A stretch of 64,000 nucleotides of DNA from Lentzea xinjiangensis (lineage in GTDB: Bacteria > Actinomycetota > Actinomycetes > Mycobacteriales > Pseudonocardiaceae), in assembly GCF_900110955.1 (NCBI RefSeq), contig NZ_FOFR01000007.1, positions 1 to 64,000 on the forward strand. Reading direction: 5' to 3'. A program made the translations under genes and the position numbers. A model generated the notes under the pieces. It searched no databases and was not told the DNA's origin. It saw only the letters and a program-made list of their open reading frames with translations. Shown here piece after piece: positions 8,692 to 17,093 of the stretch; position 1 is the first letter of the stretch; every line of letters begins with the position of its first letter.

Positions 8692-9939
8692 GGCGGCGGC
8701 GCGGCCCGGCGCGGACGCCGGGCCGCGCCGGGTGCTGGTGGTGCTGTGCACCACCGAGATCATCAGCTGGGGAGTTCTCCACTACGCGTTCCCCGTGCTC
8801 CATCGCCGACGATCAGCGCCCGGACGGGGTGGTCGCAGGCCGTGGTCACGGCGGGCTTCTCGGCGAGCCAGGTCGTGGCGGGTCTCGTCGGCGTGCCGGT
8901 GGGCGCGCTGCTCGACCGGCGCGGTCCGCGCGCGGTCATGACCACCGGTTCCGCCCCCGCGCTCGTCCTGGTGGCGACAGCGCGGTCACCGGTGTGGTTC
9001 ACGGCGGCGTGGCTGCTGACCGGGGTCGCCATGGCCGGCGTCTGCTACGCCCCGGCGTTCGCCGCGCTCACCCGGTGGTACGGGGCGAGGCGGGTGCCGG
9101 CGCTGACGGCGGTCACGCTGGTGGCGGGACTGGCGAGCACGGTGTTCGCGCCGCTGACCGCTGTGCTGAACGCGCACCTGGACTGGCGCGGAACCTACCT
9201 GGTGCTAGCCGGTTTCCTCGCCTTCACCACGGTTCCCCTGCACCTGTTCGGCCTGCGGCTGCCGTGGCCGGAGATCGGGCACGAGGCGGAGCACCCTCCG
9301 TCGGCGGTGGCGCGCAGCAGGCCCTTCGTCGTGCTGACGGTCGCGATGAGCCTGGCGGCGTTCAGCGGCTACGCGGTCGTGATCACCCTCGTGCCGCTGC
9401 TGACCGGACGCGGGATGTCGACGACGGTCGCCGCGGTGGCCCTGGGTCTCGGTGGGGTGGGCCAGGTCCTCGGGCGGCTCGGCTACGCGCGGCTGGCCGC
9501 GAGGACGACGGTGCGCGCCAGGACGGCGCTCGTCCTGGTGGTGAGTACCGTGATCACCGTTCTGCCGGGGGTGGTCCCCGGTCCGGCCTCGCTGCTCGTC
9601 GCCGGAGCGGTGCTCGCCGGTGCCGCCCGCGGGATCTTCACGCTGCTGCAGGCGACGGCGATCACCGACCGGTGGGGAGCGGTCCACTACCGACGGCTGA
9701 GCGTGCTGCTCGCGCTGCCGGTGGTGCTGACCGCGGCCATCGCACCGTGGGCCGGCAGCGCCCTCGCCTCCCGGCTCGGCGGCTACGCGCCGGTGTTCGT
9801 CGTGCTCGGGGTGATCGGGGCGTTGGCGGCCGTGTTGTCGACCGCCGGCGTCCCGTGCGGGTCGAGCAGCTCGGCCACCAGGCCGCGGACCCGGCGGTCG
9901 ATCTCGTCGCGGATCGGGCGCACGGCGTCGAGGCCCTGA
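8681..9939 (+). pseudogene. MFS transporter of the ars island, disrupted by a frameshift
   Basis: The first part reads from GTG 8681 and encodes TM1 (VLVVLCTTEIISWGVLHYAFPVL). Around 8800-8810 the frame must shift by one base to continue as PTISARTGWSQAVVTAG, after which an intact twelve-helix MFS protein follows (GVPVGALLDRRGPR is the TM2-3 loop motif). Adding one base in the CTCCATCG stretch restores the gene, so it is a recent pseudogene or a sequence error. The C-terminal ~33 residues are not MFS-like: they are the antisense of arsC, because the two genes overlap tail to tail by 157 bases. Position suggests an arsenical exporter. Confidence 0.75.
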
Positions 9940-10259
9940 CCCGCCGGGTCGTCGAGCTGCCAGTCCAGGTAGCGCTTGCCGGGGAACACCGGGCAGGTGT
10001 CGCCGCAGCCCATGGTGATCACGACGTCGGAGGCCTCGACGTCGTCCGTCGTGAGCTTCGAGGGCACCTCCGCGGTGATGTCGAGGCCCCACTCGGCGAG
10101 GGCCTCGGCGGCGGCCGGGTTGACCTCGTCGGCCGGCGCCGAGCCGGCGGAGCGGACCGCGATCCGGCCCATGCCGTGGTGCTGCAGCAGCGCTGCCGCC
10201 ATCTGGGAGCGGCCGGCGTTGTGCACGCAGACGAACAGCACTTCGGGGGTCTTGGGCAC
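9783..10259 (-). CDS. arsC: Arsenate reductase, low-molecular-weight-phosphatase (thioredoxin/mycothiol) class
   Basis: A protein of 158 aa from GTG 10259, with AGGAG six bases upstream. The phosphatase loop C11-x5-R17-S (CVHNAGRS) and GCGDTCPVFPGK mark the arsenate reductase or arsenate-mycothiol transferase family, which converts arsenate to arsenite for export by Acr3. Homologues usually end soon after VRGLVAELL. Here ~24 extra residues (DPHGTPAVDNTAANAPI...) are read from DNA that also encodes the end of the MFS gene on the other strand. It diverges from arsR at 10374. Confidence 0.88.
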   Translation of the reverse strand: MPKTPEVLFVCVHNAGRSQMAAALLQHHGMGRIAVRSAGSAPADEVNPAAAEALAEWGLDITAEVPSKLTTDDVEASDVVITMGCGDTCPVFPGKRYLDWQLDDPAGQGLDAVRPIRDEIDRRVRGLVAELLDPHGTPAVDNTAANAPITPSTTNTGA

Positions 10260-10359
10260 GACGTTCTCCTCGTGGCGGGTGCTTCGGCGGTTCGGCGGCG
10301 ACCGGCCCGAGGTGCCGTCCGGGTCGGACGCCGGTCGTCTCACCAGGCGCCGCCAACGT

Positions 10360-10375
10360 ATCATTCCCGGCTGAT
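10360..10375. promoter_or_regulatory. Probable ArsR operator over the arsR start
   Basis: ATCA (10360-10363) and TGAT (10372-10375) are inverted arms spaced by eight bases, like known ArsR boxes (ATCA...TGAT). The right arm includes the first bases of the arsR start codon, so repressor binding would block arsR-acr3 and probably arsC. Confidence 0.5.
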
Positions 10376-10667
10376 GTCACTCGATGCTGATGTGTTGAAG
10401 GTCCTCGCCGACCCGCTGCGCGCCCGGATCCTGGAGCTGCTGGCCGGTGAGGCGCTGTGCACGTGCCACCTCGTCGAGGAGACCGGCGCGAAGCAGACGA
10501 ACGTGTCGAACCACCTGAAGGTGCTGCGCGAGGCCGGGTTCGTCGACACCGAGCCGTGCGGGCGCTTCACGTACTACCGCCTGCGATCCGACGCCCTGAG
10601 GCGGGTCGCGGGCAGTTTGACCGAGCTGGCCGACCGCGCCGGCTCCGATGCCAGGAGGCCCTGTTGA
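10374..10667 (+). CDS. arsR: ArsR family arsenite-responsive repressor
   Basis: A 97-aa winged-helix protein (VLADPLRARILELL, TNVSNHLKVLREAGFV). C29-x-C31 in ALCTCHLVEE is the classical As(III)-binding pair at the start of the DNA-recognition region. Its stop codon overlaps the TTG start of acr3 (TTGA), so the two are translationally coupled. It probably represses its own operon through the site at 10360. Confidence 0.9.
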   Translation: MSLDADVLKVLADPLRARILELLAGEALCTCHLVEETGAKQTNVSNHLKVLREAGFVDTEPCGRFTYYRLRSDALRRVAGSLTELADRAGSDARRPC

Positions 10668-11740
10668 GCACCACCGACCCGACGGCGGAGCAGGACGTCC
10701 TGCACCGGCTGTCCTTCCTGGACCGCTGGCTGCCGGCGTGGATCGGCCTCGCCATGGTCGCCGGCCTCGCGCTCGGCAGCTTCGTGCCCGGCCTGCAGGG
10801 CGTCCTCGAGGCCGTGAAGATCGACGGGGTGTCGCTGCCGATCGCCCTCGGCCTGCTGCTGATGATGTACCCGGTGCTGGCCAAGGTCCGCTACGACAAG
10901 CTCGACGCGGTCACGCGCGACAAGCGCACGATGGTGCTGTCGCTGGTGCTGAACTGGGTGCTCGGGCCCGCCCTGATGTTCGCGCTGGCCTGGACCTTCC
11001 TGGCCGACCTGCCCGAGTACCGCACCGGCCTGATCATCGTCGGTCTCGCGCGCTGCATCGCCATGGTCATCATCTGGAACGACCTCGCCTGCGGTGACCG
11101 CGAGGCCGCCGCGGTGCTGGTGGCGTTGAACTCGGTGTTCCAGGTGGTCATGTTCGGCGTGCTCGGCTGGTTCTACCTCGACCTGCTGCCGGGCTGGCTG
11201 GGCCTGGACACCGCGTCGGTGGACTTCTCCGCGTGGGAGATCGCCAAGTCCGTGCTGATCTTCCTCGGCATCCCGCTGCTGGCCGGTTACCTGAGCCGCG
11301 AGCTGGGGGAGCGGTCCCGCGGCCGCGAGTGGTACGAGAACAGGTACCTGCCGCGCGTCGGCCCGATCGCACTGTACGGCTTGCTGTTCACGATCGTCAT
11401 CCTGTTCGCGTTGCAGGGCGAGACCATCACGAACCGCCCGCTCGACGTCGCCAGGATCGCGCTGCCGCTGCTCGTCTACTTCGCCATCATGTGGGCCGGC
11501 TCGTACGCGCTGGGCAAGGCGTCCGGGCTCTCGTACGAGCGCACGACGACGCTGGCGTTCACGGCGGCGGGCAACAACTTCGAGCTGGCCATCGCCGTCG
11601 CGATCGGCGTGTTCGGCGTGACCTCCGGCCAGGCGCTCGCCGGTGTCGTCGGCCCGCTGATCGAGGTGCCGGTGCTGGTCGGGCTCGTTTACGTCAGCCT
11701 GTGGCTGCGTCGTCGCTGGGCGGCCCGCGCTGAAGTCTGA
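10664..11740 (+). CDS. acr3: Acr3-type arsenite efflux permease
   Basis: A protein of 358 aa with about ten membrane helices. It carries the Acr3 hallmark cysteine in GLARCIAMVIIWNDLACG and the conserved glutamate in AGNNFELAIAVAIG, both needed for As(OH)3 extrusion in studied Acr3 proteins. The TTG start at 10664 follows AGGAGG at a five-base spacing and overlaps the arsR stop. It pumps arsenite out using the membrane potential and works with ArsC. Confidence 0.93.
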   Translation: MSTTDPTAEQDVLHRLSFLDRWLPAWIGLAMVAGLALGSFVPGLQGVLEAVKIDGVSLPIALGLLLMMYPVLAKVRYDKLDAVTRDKRTMVLSLVLNWVLGPALMFALAWTFLADLPEYRTGLIIVGLARCIAMVIIWNDLACGDREAAAVLVALNSVFQVVMFGVLGWFYLDLLPGWLGLDTASVDFSAWEIAKSVLIFLGIPLLAGYLSRELGERSRGREWYENRYLPRVGPIALYGLLFTIVILFALQGETITNRPLDVARIALPLLVYFAIMWAGSYALGKASGLSYERTTTLAFTAAGNNFELAIAVAIGVFGVTSGQALAGVVGPLIEVPVLVGLVYVSLWLRRRWAARAEV

Positions 11741-11744
11741 CGTC

Positions 11745-12707
11745 GTGGTGATCGGCGGCGGCCAGGCAGGGCTGGCCGCCGCCTACTACCTGCGCCGCGC
11801 CGGCGTCGAGCACGTGGTGCTCGACGCCCAGGCCTCGCCCGGTGGGGCGTGGCCGCACGGCTGGAACTCCCTGCGGCTGTTCTCGATCGCCCGCCACAGC
11901 TCGCTGCCAGGCTGGCCCATGCCGCCCTTTCCGGACGGCTACCCGACCGCCCGGCACGTGGTGGACTACCTCACCGCGTACGAGAAGCGCTACGACATCC
12001 CCGTGCACCGATCGGTCCAGGTGGCCTCGGTCAGCCGCACGGACGAGGAGCTGCTGGTGCACACCGACGCCGGCACCTGGACCGCGCGGCACGTGATCAG
12101 CGCGACCGGCACGTGGTGGCGTCCGTTCCGCCCGCTGGCGGAGCTGCCGGGCCGGCAGCTCCACACCGTCGACTACCGGGACCCGCGGGAGTTCGCCGGG
12201 CAGGAGGTCGTGGTGGTCGGCGGCGGGAACTCCGGCGCGCAGATCGCGGCCGACCTCGCCCCGCACGCGTCGTTGACGTGGATGACCCGTCGCCCGCCGC
12301 GGTACCTGCCCGACGAGATCGACGGCAAGGCGCTCTTCGACATCGCCAGCCGCCGGGTGGGGGGAGTGGGGGAGCTGGGCGACATCGTCGCGGTGCCGCC
12401 CGTCCGGGAGGCGCGGGACAGCGGACTGCTCGCGGCCACGCCGGTGGACGCGGGCGCCCTCGCCCGGGCTGACGTGGTGATCTGGTGCACCGGGTTCCGG
12501 CCCGCGCTCGGCCACCTCGCACCGTTGCGGCTGCGGGACGACCGCGGTCGTGTCGCGGTGTCCGGCACGACCTCAGTGGGCGAGCCGCGCCTGCACCTGC
12601 TCGGCTACGGCGGCTGGACGGGACCCGCGTCCGCGACCCTGATCGGCGTCGGCCCCACCGCGAAAGCGACGGTGGCGAGGATCGCCGGTTCGCCGGCACG
12701 CGTCTGA
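11745..12707 (+). CDS. ArsO-like flavin-dependent monooxygenase/reductase
   Basis: About 320 aa, with an FAD-binding GGGQAGLAAAYYLRRAG motif at the N-terminus, an NAD(P) site (VVVVGGGNSGAQIA) and WCTGFRPALGHL near the C-terminus. It is in the ArsO/CzcO-like group commonly found after acr3. The GTG start at 11745 lies four bases past the acr3 stop, but KSDVVVIGGG upstream is in frame and a CTG start at 11730 would restore a normal N-terminus, so the 5' end is uncertain. It is the second such flavoprotein in the island. Confidence 0.8.
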   Translation: MVIGGGQAGLAAAYYLRRAGVEHVVLDAQASPGGAWPHGWNSLRLFSIARHSSLPGWPMPPFPDGYPTARHVVDYLTAYEKRYDIPVHRSVQVASVSRTDEELLVHTDAGTWTARHVISATGTWWRPFRPLAELPGRQLHTVDYRDPREFAGQEVVVVGGGNSGAQIAADLAPHASLTWMTRRPPRYLPDEIDGKALFDIASRRVGGVGELGDIVAVPPVREARDSGLLAATPVDAGALARADVVIWCTGFRPALGHLAPLRLRDDRGRVAVSGTTSVGEPRLHLLGYGGWTGPASATLIGVGPTAKATVARIAGSPARV

Positions 12708-12739
12708 GCGGCCGTGGAAGCCGCCACCCGGCTGCTCGG

Positions 12740-13090
12740 CTACGCCGCGGCGCGCACGCCGCCGACGCCGGCCAGCAGGACGGCCATCCTGTCGGTGGTC
12801 TCCGGCCGCACGCGGTAGTACACCCACGTGCCCCGGCGCTCCGAGTCGACCAGGCCGGCCTGCCGCAGCAGCTTGAGGTGGTGGGAGATCGTCGGCTGCG
12901 AAAGCTCGAACGCGGGCGTGAGCTCGCAGACGCAGACCTCGCCGCCGGGTCCTGACGCGATCAGCGACAGCAGCCGCAGGCGCACCGGATCACCCAGCGC
13001 CTTGAACACCGCCGCCATCTCCGCCGCCTGCTCCGCGGCGAGCGGCTGCTCGGACAGCGGCTCGCAGCAGCCATCGCCTTGCTTCGACAT
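12740..13090 (-). CDS. arsR: ArsR family repressor with N-terminal CC and CVC motifs
   Basis: A protein of 116 aa with winged-helix motifs (FKALGDPVRLRLLSLI, SQPTISHHLKLLRQAGLV). It has C8-C9 near the N-terminus plus CVC at 53-55, a layout like Corynebacterium glutamicum ArsR, where As(III) bridges N-terminal cysteines and one in the DNA-binding helix. It converges on the ArsO-like gene. TTGACGCATG just before the start may be half an operator. It is a third ArsR with a third cysteine geometry in 7 kb. Confidence 0.88.
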   Translation of the reverse strand: MSKQGDGCCEPLSEQPLAAEQAAEMAAVFKALGDPVRLRLLSLIASGPGGEVCVCELTPAFELSQPTISHHLKLLRQAGLVDSERRGTWVYYRVRPETTDRMAVLLAGVGGVRAAA

Positions 13091-13193
13091 GCGTCAATGC
13101 TGCCCCGTCTCCTCTTCCGGTGCAAACAGGCCGCACTGCGGTAGGCCGCCCGTGCCGCCACGTGCTGACCAGCGACGTTCGCCGTCGATCGGA

Positions 13194-13220
13194 GCAACCT
13201 GAACGGTTTCGGCGCACGTT
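13194..13220 (+). promoter_or_regulatory. ECF-type promoter candidate
   Basis: GCAACC, a 17-base spacer and CGTT lie 45-70 bases before the sigma factor start. This resembles the AAC...CGT-type promoters used by ECF sigma factors and would fit autoregulation. Confidence 0.4.
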
Positions 13221-13264
13221 GGCAAAGACGGGGTGGAAGGGCTGAGCGAACCCCGAGGAGCTTC

Positions 13265-13819
13265 ATGTCGTCGGACGCGGAACTGATCGGCAGATCGCTG
13301 CGCGGAGACACCGGTGCCTTCGTGGAGGTGATCAGCCGCCACGAGACCGCGATCGGGAACTACCTCGCGCGCAGAGTCGGGCGTCAGGCCGCCGAGGACG
13401 TGCTCGGTGATGTGTGGGTGGCGGCCTACGAGTCCCGTGCGACCTACGACCTCTCGTACGCCGAAGCCAGGCCCTGGTTGTACGGCGTCGCGCTGAACAG
13501 GCTGCGGCGGCACTGGCGGTCCGAACCCGCCGAGGAGCCGGCGCCGGACCTGACCGGGGTGGCGAGCGACTGGGATCCCTGGCCGGCGGTGGACGACAGG
13601 GTGGACGCGCAGGCACTGCTGCGCGGCGCACTGGCCCGGCTCAAGCCGGAGGAGCGAGAGGTGCTGGGCCTGGTCGCCTGGGAGGACCTGACCGTCGCCG
13701 AGGCCGGGAGGGTGCTCGACATCCCCGCGGGCACGGCCCGCCGGCTGCTGCACCAGGCGCGCAAGGCGCTGCGCGAGGCACCTGAAGTGGCCGCGCTCCT
13801 GCGAGTCCCGACAACGTGA
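13265..13819 (+). CDS. ECF-type RNA polymerase sigma factor
   Basis: A protein of 184 aa. Residues 1-80 form sigma region 2 (FVEVISRHETAIGNYLARRVG, EDVLGDVWVAAYE, ARPWLYGVALNRLRRH) and residues 110-175 form region 4 (LKPEEREVLGLVAWEDLTVAEAGRVLDIPAGTARRLLHQARKAL). A GAGGAG ribosome site precedes ATG 13265. The downstream gene encodes a membrane protein that starts 11 bases after its stop, and the pair is probably one transcript. Confidence 0.9.
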   Translation: MSSDAELIGRSLRGDTGAFVEVISRHETAIGNYLARRVGRQAAEDVLGDVWVAAYESRATYDLSYAEARPWLYGVALNRLRRHWRSEPAEEPAPDLTGVASDWDPWPAVDDRVDAQALLRGALARLKPEEREVLGLVAWEDLTVAEAGRVLDIPAGTARRLLHQARKALREAPEVAALLRVPTT

Positions 13820-13830
13820 GAAGACACCCC

Positions 13831-14874
13831 ATGGACGAAATGGACCTGATGAAGAAGTTGCGAGAAGTGCCGTCCCCGAGCCCCGAGGCCTACGACCGCG
13901 CCCGCACGGCGCTGCACACCGCGATGGAGGAACCCGTGAACCCGGTCGTGCGGCCGAAGCGCTGGTTCTCCTGGCCCAAGGTCAGCATCGCCGCCGCCGG
14001 CGCGGCAGCCGTCGTGACGGCCGTGGTCCTGGGCGCGACGGGCGGCACCGCGCCGACCGGCCCCTCCTCCGCGGCTCCGCAGGTGGTCGAGTCGCCCCTG
14101 GTGGAGCTGGCCTCCGAGGTGCAGGCAGCCGTCACGCTGCCGGGAGACGCCTCGCTGGTCATCACCAAGAAGCTCGCGCCGGACAAGACGACCTACACCG
14201 TCTACACCGTCTACACCGACAAGGGCCAGGTCTTCCACGGCGACTCGGTGAAGGGGCTGGCGGCCACGGCCGCCAAGGGCGACGACTCGGCCCACCCGTA
14301 CGACGCGAAGGTCGCGGCGGCGGCCCGCCTGGCCGCGACCGGTGACGTGGAGAAGGCCAAGATCGCGATGGTCACCGCGTCGGGCACCAACCGCTGGGGA
14401 CTCGGCCTGAGCCCCGCCGAGGCGGAGAAGGCGTGGGCGCAGAGCTACGCGGACATGGCCGAGACGCTCCGCAAGCTCGGCAAGGAGGTGCCGCCCGCGA
14501 AACCGCGACCGACCGGCAAGGAACTGGAGAACGGCATCAACAACGCGTTGTGGAGCAACACCACCTACGCGCTGTTCGTGGCGGCCTCCAACGCGGACGT
14601 CCGCGCGGGCGTGCTCAAGCTGCTGGCGACCATCCAGGACGTGACCATCGGCAAGACCGAGGTCGACGGGCAGCCCGCGCTGACCCTCACCGCCGGTCCC
14701 GCCCTGCAGGGCGGGACCGGTTCACACGTGCTCACCGTCAACGCCGACAACGGTCTGCCGATCCGTTCGGAGGTCGTCCCGGCCAAGGACGCGGCGGAGC
14801 CGTCCACGCCGTCGGCGGTGCACTACAAGTCGTCCCGGGTCAACTTCGCCGACGTGATCGCCGGCAAGATCTGA
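13831..14874 (+). CDS. CU044_5270 family membrane-anchored protein, partner of the ECF sigma factor
   Basis: A protein of 347 aa. An N-terminal cytoplasmic segment of ~50 residues (MDEMDLMKKLREVPSPSPEAYDRARTAL) precedes one transmembrane helix (SIAAAGAAAVVTAVVLGATG) and a large outside domain. The sigma factor plus CU044_5270 pairing is common in actinomycetes and suggests anti-sigma or sensing work, but no zinc-binding anti-sigma motif is visible, so the role is inferred. ATG 13831 is chosen because GAGAAG lies eight bases upstream. YTVYTVYTDKG is a small internal duplication. Confidence 0.75.
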   Translation: MDEMDLMKKLREVPSPSPEAYDRARTALHTAMEEPVNPVVRPKRWFSWPKVSIAAAGAAAVVTAVVLGATGGTAPTGPSSAAPQVVESPLVELASEVQAAVTLPGDASLVITKKLAPDKTTYTVYTVYTDKGQVFHGDSVKGLAATAAKGDDSAHPYDAKVAAAARLAATGDVEKAKIAMVTASGTNRWGLGLSPAEAEKAWAQSYADMAETLRKLGKEVPPAKPRPTGKELENGINNALWSNTTYALFVAASNADVRAGVLKLLATIQDVTIGKTEVDGQPALTLTAGPALQGGTGSHVLTVNADNGLPIRSEVVPAKDAAEPSTPSAVHYKSSRVNFADVIAGKI

Positions 14875-14887
14875 TCCCCGTACCGGA

Positions 14888-14924
14888 ACCGGGGAGGGCC
14901 GAGATGATCTCGACCCTCCCCGGT
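14888..14924. terminator. Strong hairpin after the sigma factor operon
   Basis: Arms of 18 bases (14888-14905 and 14907-14924) pair with a single mismatch around one central base; the GC-rich outer part reads ACCGGGGAGGG/CCCTCCCCGGT. It starts 14 bases after the CU044_5270 stop and may also stop the convergent ATPase gene. Confidence 0.75.
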
Positions 14925-15007
14925 CCTGTCCAGTGGCGGTGCGTCCTGCCACGGCCCGGCGAACGCGAACCCCCCGACGGAACGCGATGATCTCCCGCTG
15001 ACGGGGA

Positions 15008-15451
15008 TCAGCCGGACAGCACCGCGTTCGGATTCTGGGACTGTGGAGCCAAAACAGCCCACACCGTCTTGCCGACCGCATGGCGCACAGCTCCCCACTG
15101 CCGGCACAACCGGTCGACGAGCACCATCCCGCGACCACGTGTCGCCCGCACCGACGAGTGGCCCACCTCCGGTACCCGCGACGACAGGTCGGTCACTTCG
15201 ACGCGGATCAGGTCGCGACTGCGCCGCAGCCGCAGGCACAAGGGGTGTTGCCCGTGCTCGTAGGCGTTGGTCACCAGTTCGGACACCACGAGCTGCGCGT
15301 CGGCGATCTCGTCCTCCGTGAGGCCCGTGAGGACCTCGCCGGTCCACCGCCGGGCTTCGGCCAGGTCGGGCACGTCGCCCGTCAGTTCGAGCACCTGGTT
15401 CTTCGCTGCTCGCGGTCCGGGCGGGGTCGAGATGCCTTCACCGGCGGTCAT
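15008..15451 (-). CDS. RsbW-like ATP-binding protein (HATPase_c_2)
   Basis: A protein of 147 aa from ATG 15451, with GGGAG six bases upstream. The N box reads LVVSELVTNAYEHG and the glycine-rich lid reads HSSVRATRGRGMVLVDRLCRQWG, as in anti-sigma or anti-anti-sigma kinase family ATPases of actinomycetes. Such proteins bind and inactivate sigma factors or phosphorylate STAS proteins. No STAS partner is next to it. Confidence 0.85.
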   Translation of the reverse strand: MTAGEGISTPPGPRAAKNQVLELTGDVPDLAEARRWTGEVLTGLTEDEIADAQLVVSELVTNAYEHGQHPLCLRLRRSRDLIRVEVTDLSSRVPEVGHSSVRATRGRGMVLVDRLCRQWGAVRHAVGKTVWAVLAPQSQNPNAVLSG

Positions 15452-15572
15452 GGCTGTCTCCCGATCGAAGAAGTGGAGCGTCGCGCACTGATACCCCGGT
15501 GGCGGATCGACCACACCGCCTGGTGATCACCCGATAGGTTCGTCCGTTCCACGGATCGGAGCAACCCTGACG

Positions 15573-16217
15573 TCACTTCCGCCAGAACAGGTGGTGGACC
15601 ACGCCGCTCGGGCTGGGCACGACGTCGGCGTGGAACCGGTCGAGCAGCTCGTCGGGCGTCTTCCACAGCGGCACGCCGGAGCCGAGGTCCACCGGGGCGA
15701 CGGCGACGTGCAGGGTGTCGACCAGGTCGGCGTCGAGGAACGACCTGATGGTGGTGGCGCCACCACCGATCCGGACGTCCTTGCCCCGCGCCGCCTCCTT
15801 CGCGAGCGGGAGGACCTCAGCCGGGGTGCCGCTCACGAAGTGGAAGGTCGTGTCGGAGAGGGTGAACGACGGCCGTTCGTGGTGGGTGAGGACGAAGACC
15901 GGGGTGTGGAACGGCGGTTCGCCGCCCCACCAGCCCTGCCAGTCGAGGTTGCGCCACGGGCCGCGGTGCGGGCTGAACTTGTTGCGCCCCATGATCTCCG
16001 CGCCGATGTTGTGCGCGAAGTCGCGGGTGAGGTAGTCGTCGAGGCCGCGGCTCCCACCGGGCTCGGTGCGGTTGGGCCAGCTCGCCGTGGCACCCGCCCA
16101 CGCGAACATGACGCCGGGATCGGCGTGGCCGAACGGCCTTTCGAGGGTCTGGTCCTCACCGGCGCCGAACCCGTCCCGCGACACGACGAAGTTCTGGACC
16201 TTCACCAACTGGGTCAT
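15573..16217 (-). CDS. Dihydrofolate reductase/RibD C-terminal family protein
   Basis: A protein of 214 aa, beginning KVQNFVVSRDGF and carrying IMGRNKFSP, FVLTHHERP and GGGATTIRSFLDADLVDTLHVAVAP. These are the hallmark positions of the RibD_C/YyaP-like fold, which binds NADPH. The substrate is unknown; many members sit as single genes in actinomycetes, as here. Confidence 0.85.
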   Translation of the reverse strand: MTQLVKVQNFVVSRDGFGAGEDQTLERPFGHADPGVMFAWAGATASWPNRTEPGGSRGLDDYLTRDFAHNIGAEIMGRNKFSPHRGPWRNLDWQGWWGGEPPFHTPVFVLTHHERPSFTLSDTTFHFVSGTPAEVLPLAKEAARGKDVRIGGGATTIRSFLDADLVDTLHVAVAPVDLGSGVPLWKTPDELLDRFHADVVPSPSGVVHHLFWRK

Positions 16218-16450
16218 GGGGCTTCCTTCCGCTCTTGGTCGAGGGGTGGACCGCGCCGGCCGCGAGAACTCATCGGTCCGGGCGCGATCCCGCTCGAAGA
16301 ACGGTCAGCGCGCACCGCCAGGGTGCAACACACCCAGGCAGCAGGCGATCGGTCTCCCTACCGTGACGAGTGCAGGAACACCACCGCACCACGTCCGCCG
16401 CAGTTGCGGTACGCCAACGCCTTCCGGCGTCGTGGAGAAATGAGGGAACC

Positions 16451-16993
16451 GTGAACCGTCCTGCGAACGACCCCCGCCGCCGGAACTTCCTGAAGGTACT
16501 GGGAGGCGCCGGTCTGAGCGCACCGTTCCTCGCGGTCACGCCCGCCGCGGCCCAGGGGACCGGCACGAGCGCGGCCACCTCCGCACGCGAGAAGCGCATC
16601 ACCCGCCTGACCCTGGCGGCGTTCGAGCGGCAGGCCACCGGCGGGAGCTTCTTCGACGTCCTCGCCGAGGACGTCACCTGGACCATCGCCGCCGCCGAAC
16701 CCGGTGTCCACCGCGGGAAGCGGGCGTTCCTCGCCAACGGCGTCCGCGCGGTCACCGGCCGCCTGTCCACCGCGATCGTCCCGGAGATCCGCGGCACCTG
16801 GGCTCAGCACGACACGGTGGTCGTGCACTGGTACGGGACGGCGGTGGCGCGCGACGGGCTGCCGTACCGCAACAACTACTGCTGGATCTGGCAGTACCGC
16901 GGCGACGAGGTCGTCAACGCCGTCGCTTTCCTCGACCTGGTGGCGTTGACCGAGTTGTTCGAACGCGTCCCCTTGGACGGTGCGGCCGGTTGA
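16451..16993 (+). CDS. Tat-exported SnoaL/NTF2-like protein
   Basis: A protein of 180 aa from GTG 16451, with GAGGG upstream. The N-terminus has a twin-arginine signal (DPRRRNFLKVLGGAG, cleavage near AAAQG). The rest is an NTF2-like cone fold (LAEDVTWTIAAAEPGVHRGKRAFL, VVHWYGTAVARDGLPYRNNYCWIWQYRGDEVVNAVAFLD). Related proteins are ketosteroid-isomerase-like enzymes or ligand binders; the activity is unknown. Tat export suggests a folded or cofactor-bound protein. Confidence 0.8.
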   Translation: MNRPANDPRRRNFLKVLGGAGLSAPFLAVTPAAAQGTGTSAATSAREKRITRLTLAAFERQATGGSFFDVLAEDVTWTIAAAEPGVHRGKRAFLANGVRAVTGRLSTAIVPEIRGTWAQHDTVVVHWYGTAVARDGLPYRNNYCWIWQYRGDEVVNAVAFLDLVALTELFERVPLDGAAG

Positions 16994-17093
16994 GACGCAC
17001 GGACGGAAGCGGCGCACCGCGGAAGTCGCGATCACGCGCCGCCTCCGTTCGCTCGTCAGGCACGGGGCCCGAGCCCCCTGCCCGGCACGGGCG

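Noticed and set aside
8031-10667. An 878-residue open frame covering the flavoprotein, MFS and arsC region and ending in ArsR
   Set aside because: Only the last 97 codons are ArsR-like; the rest is an alternative frame of other genes. The ArsR start is ATG 10374.
13187-15566. GATCGGAGCAACC repeated near 13188 and 15555
   Set aside because: A 13-base repeat is expected by chance in a window of this size, and the second copy is not suitably placed for a plus-strand promoter.
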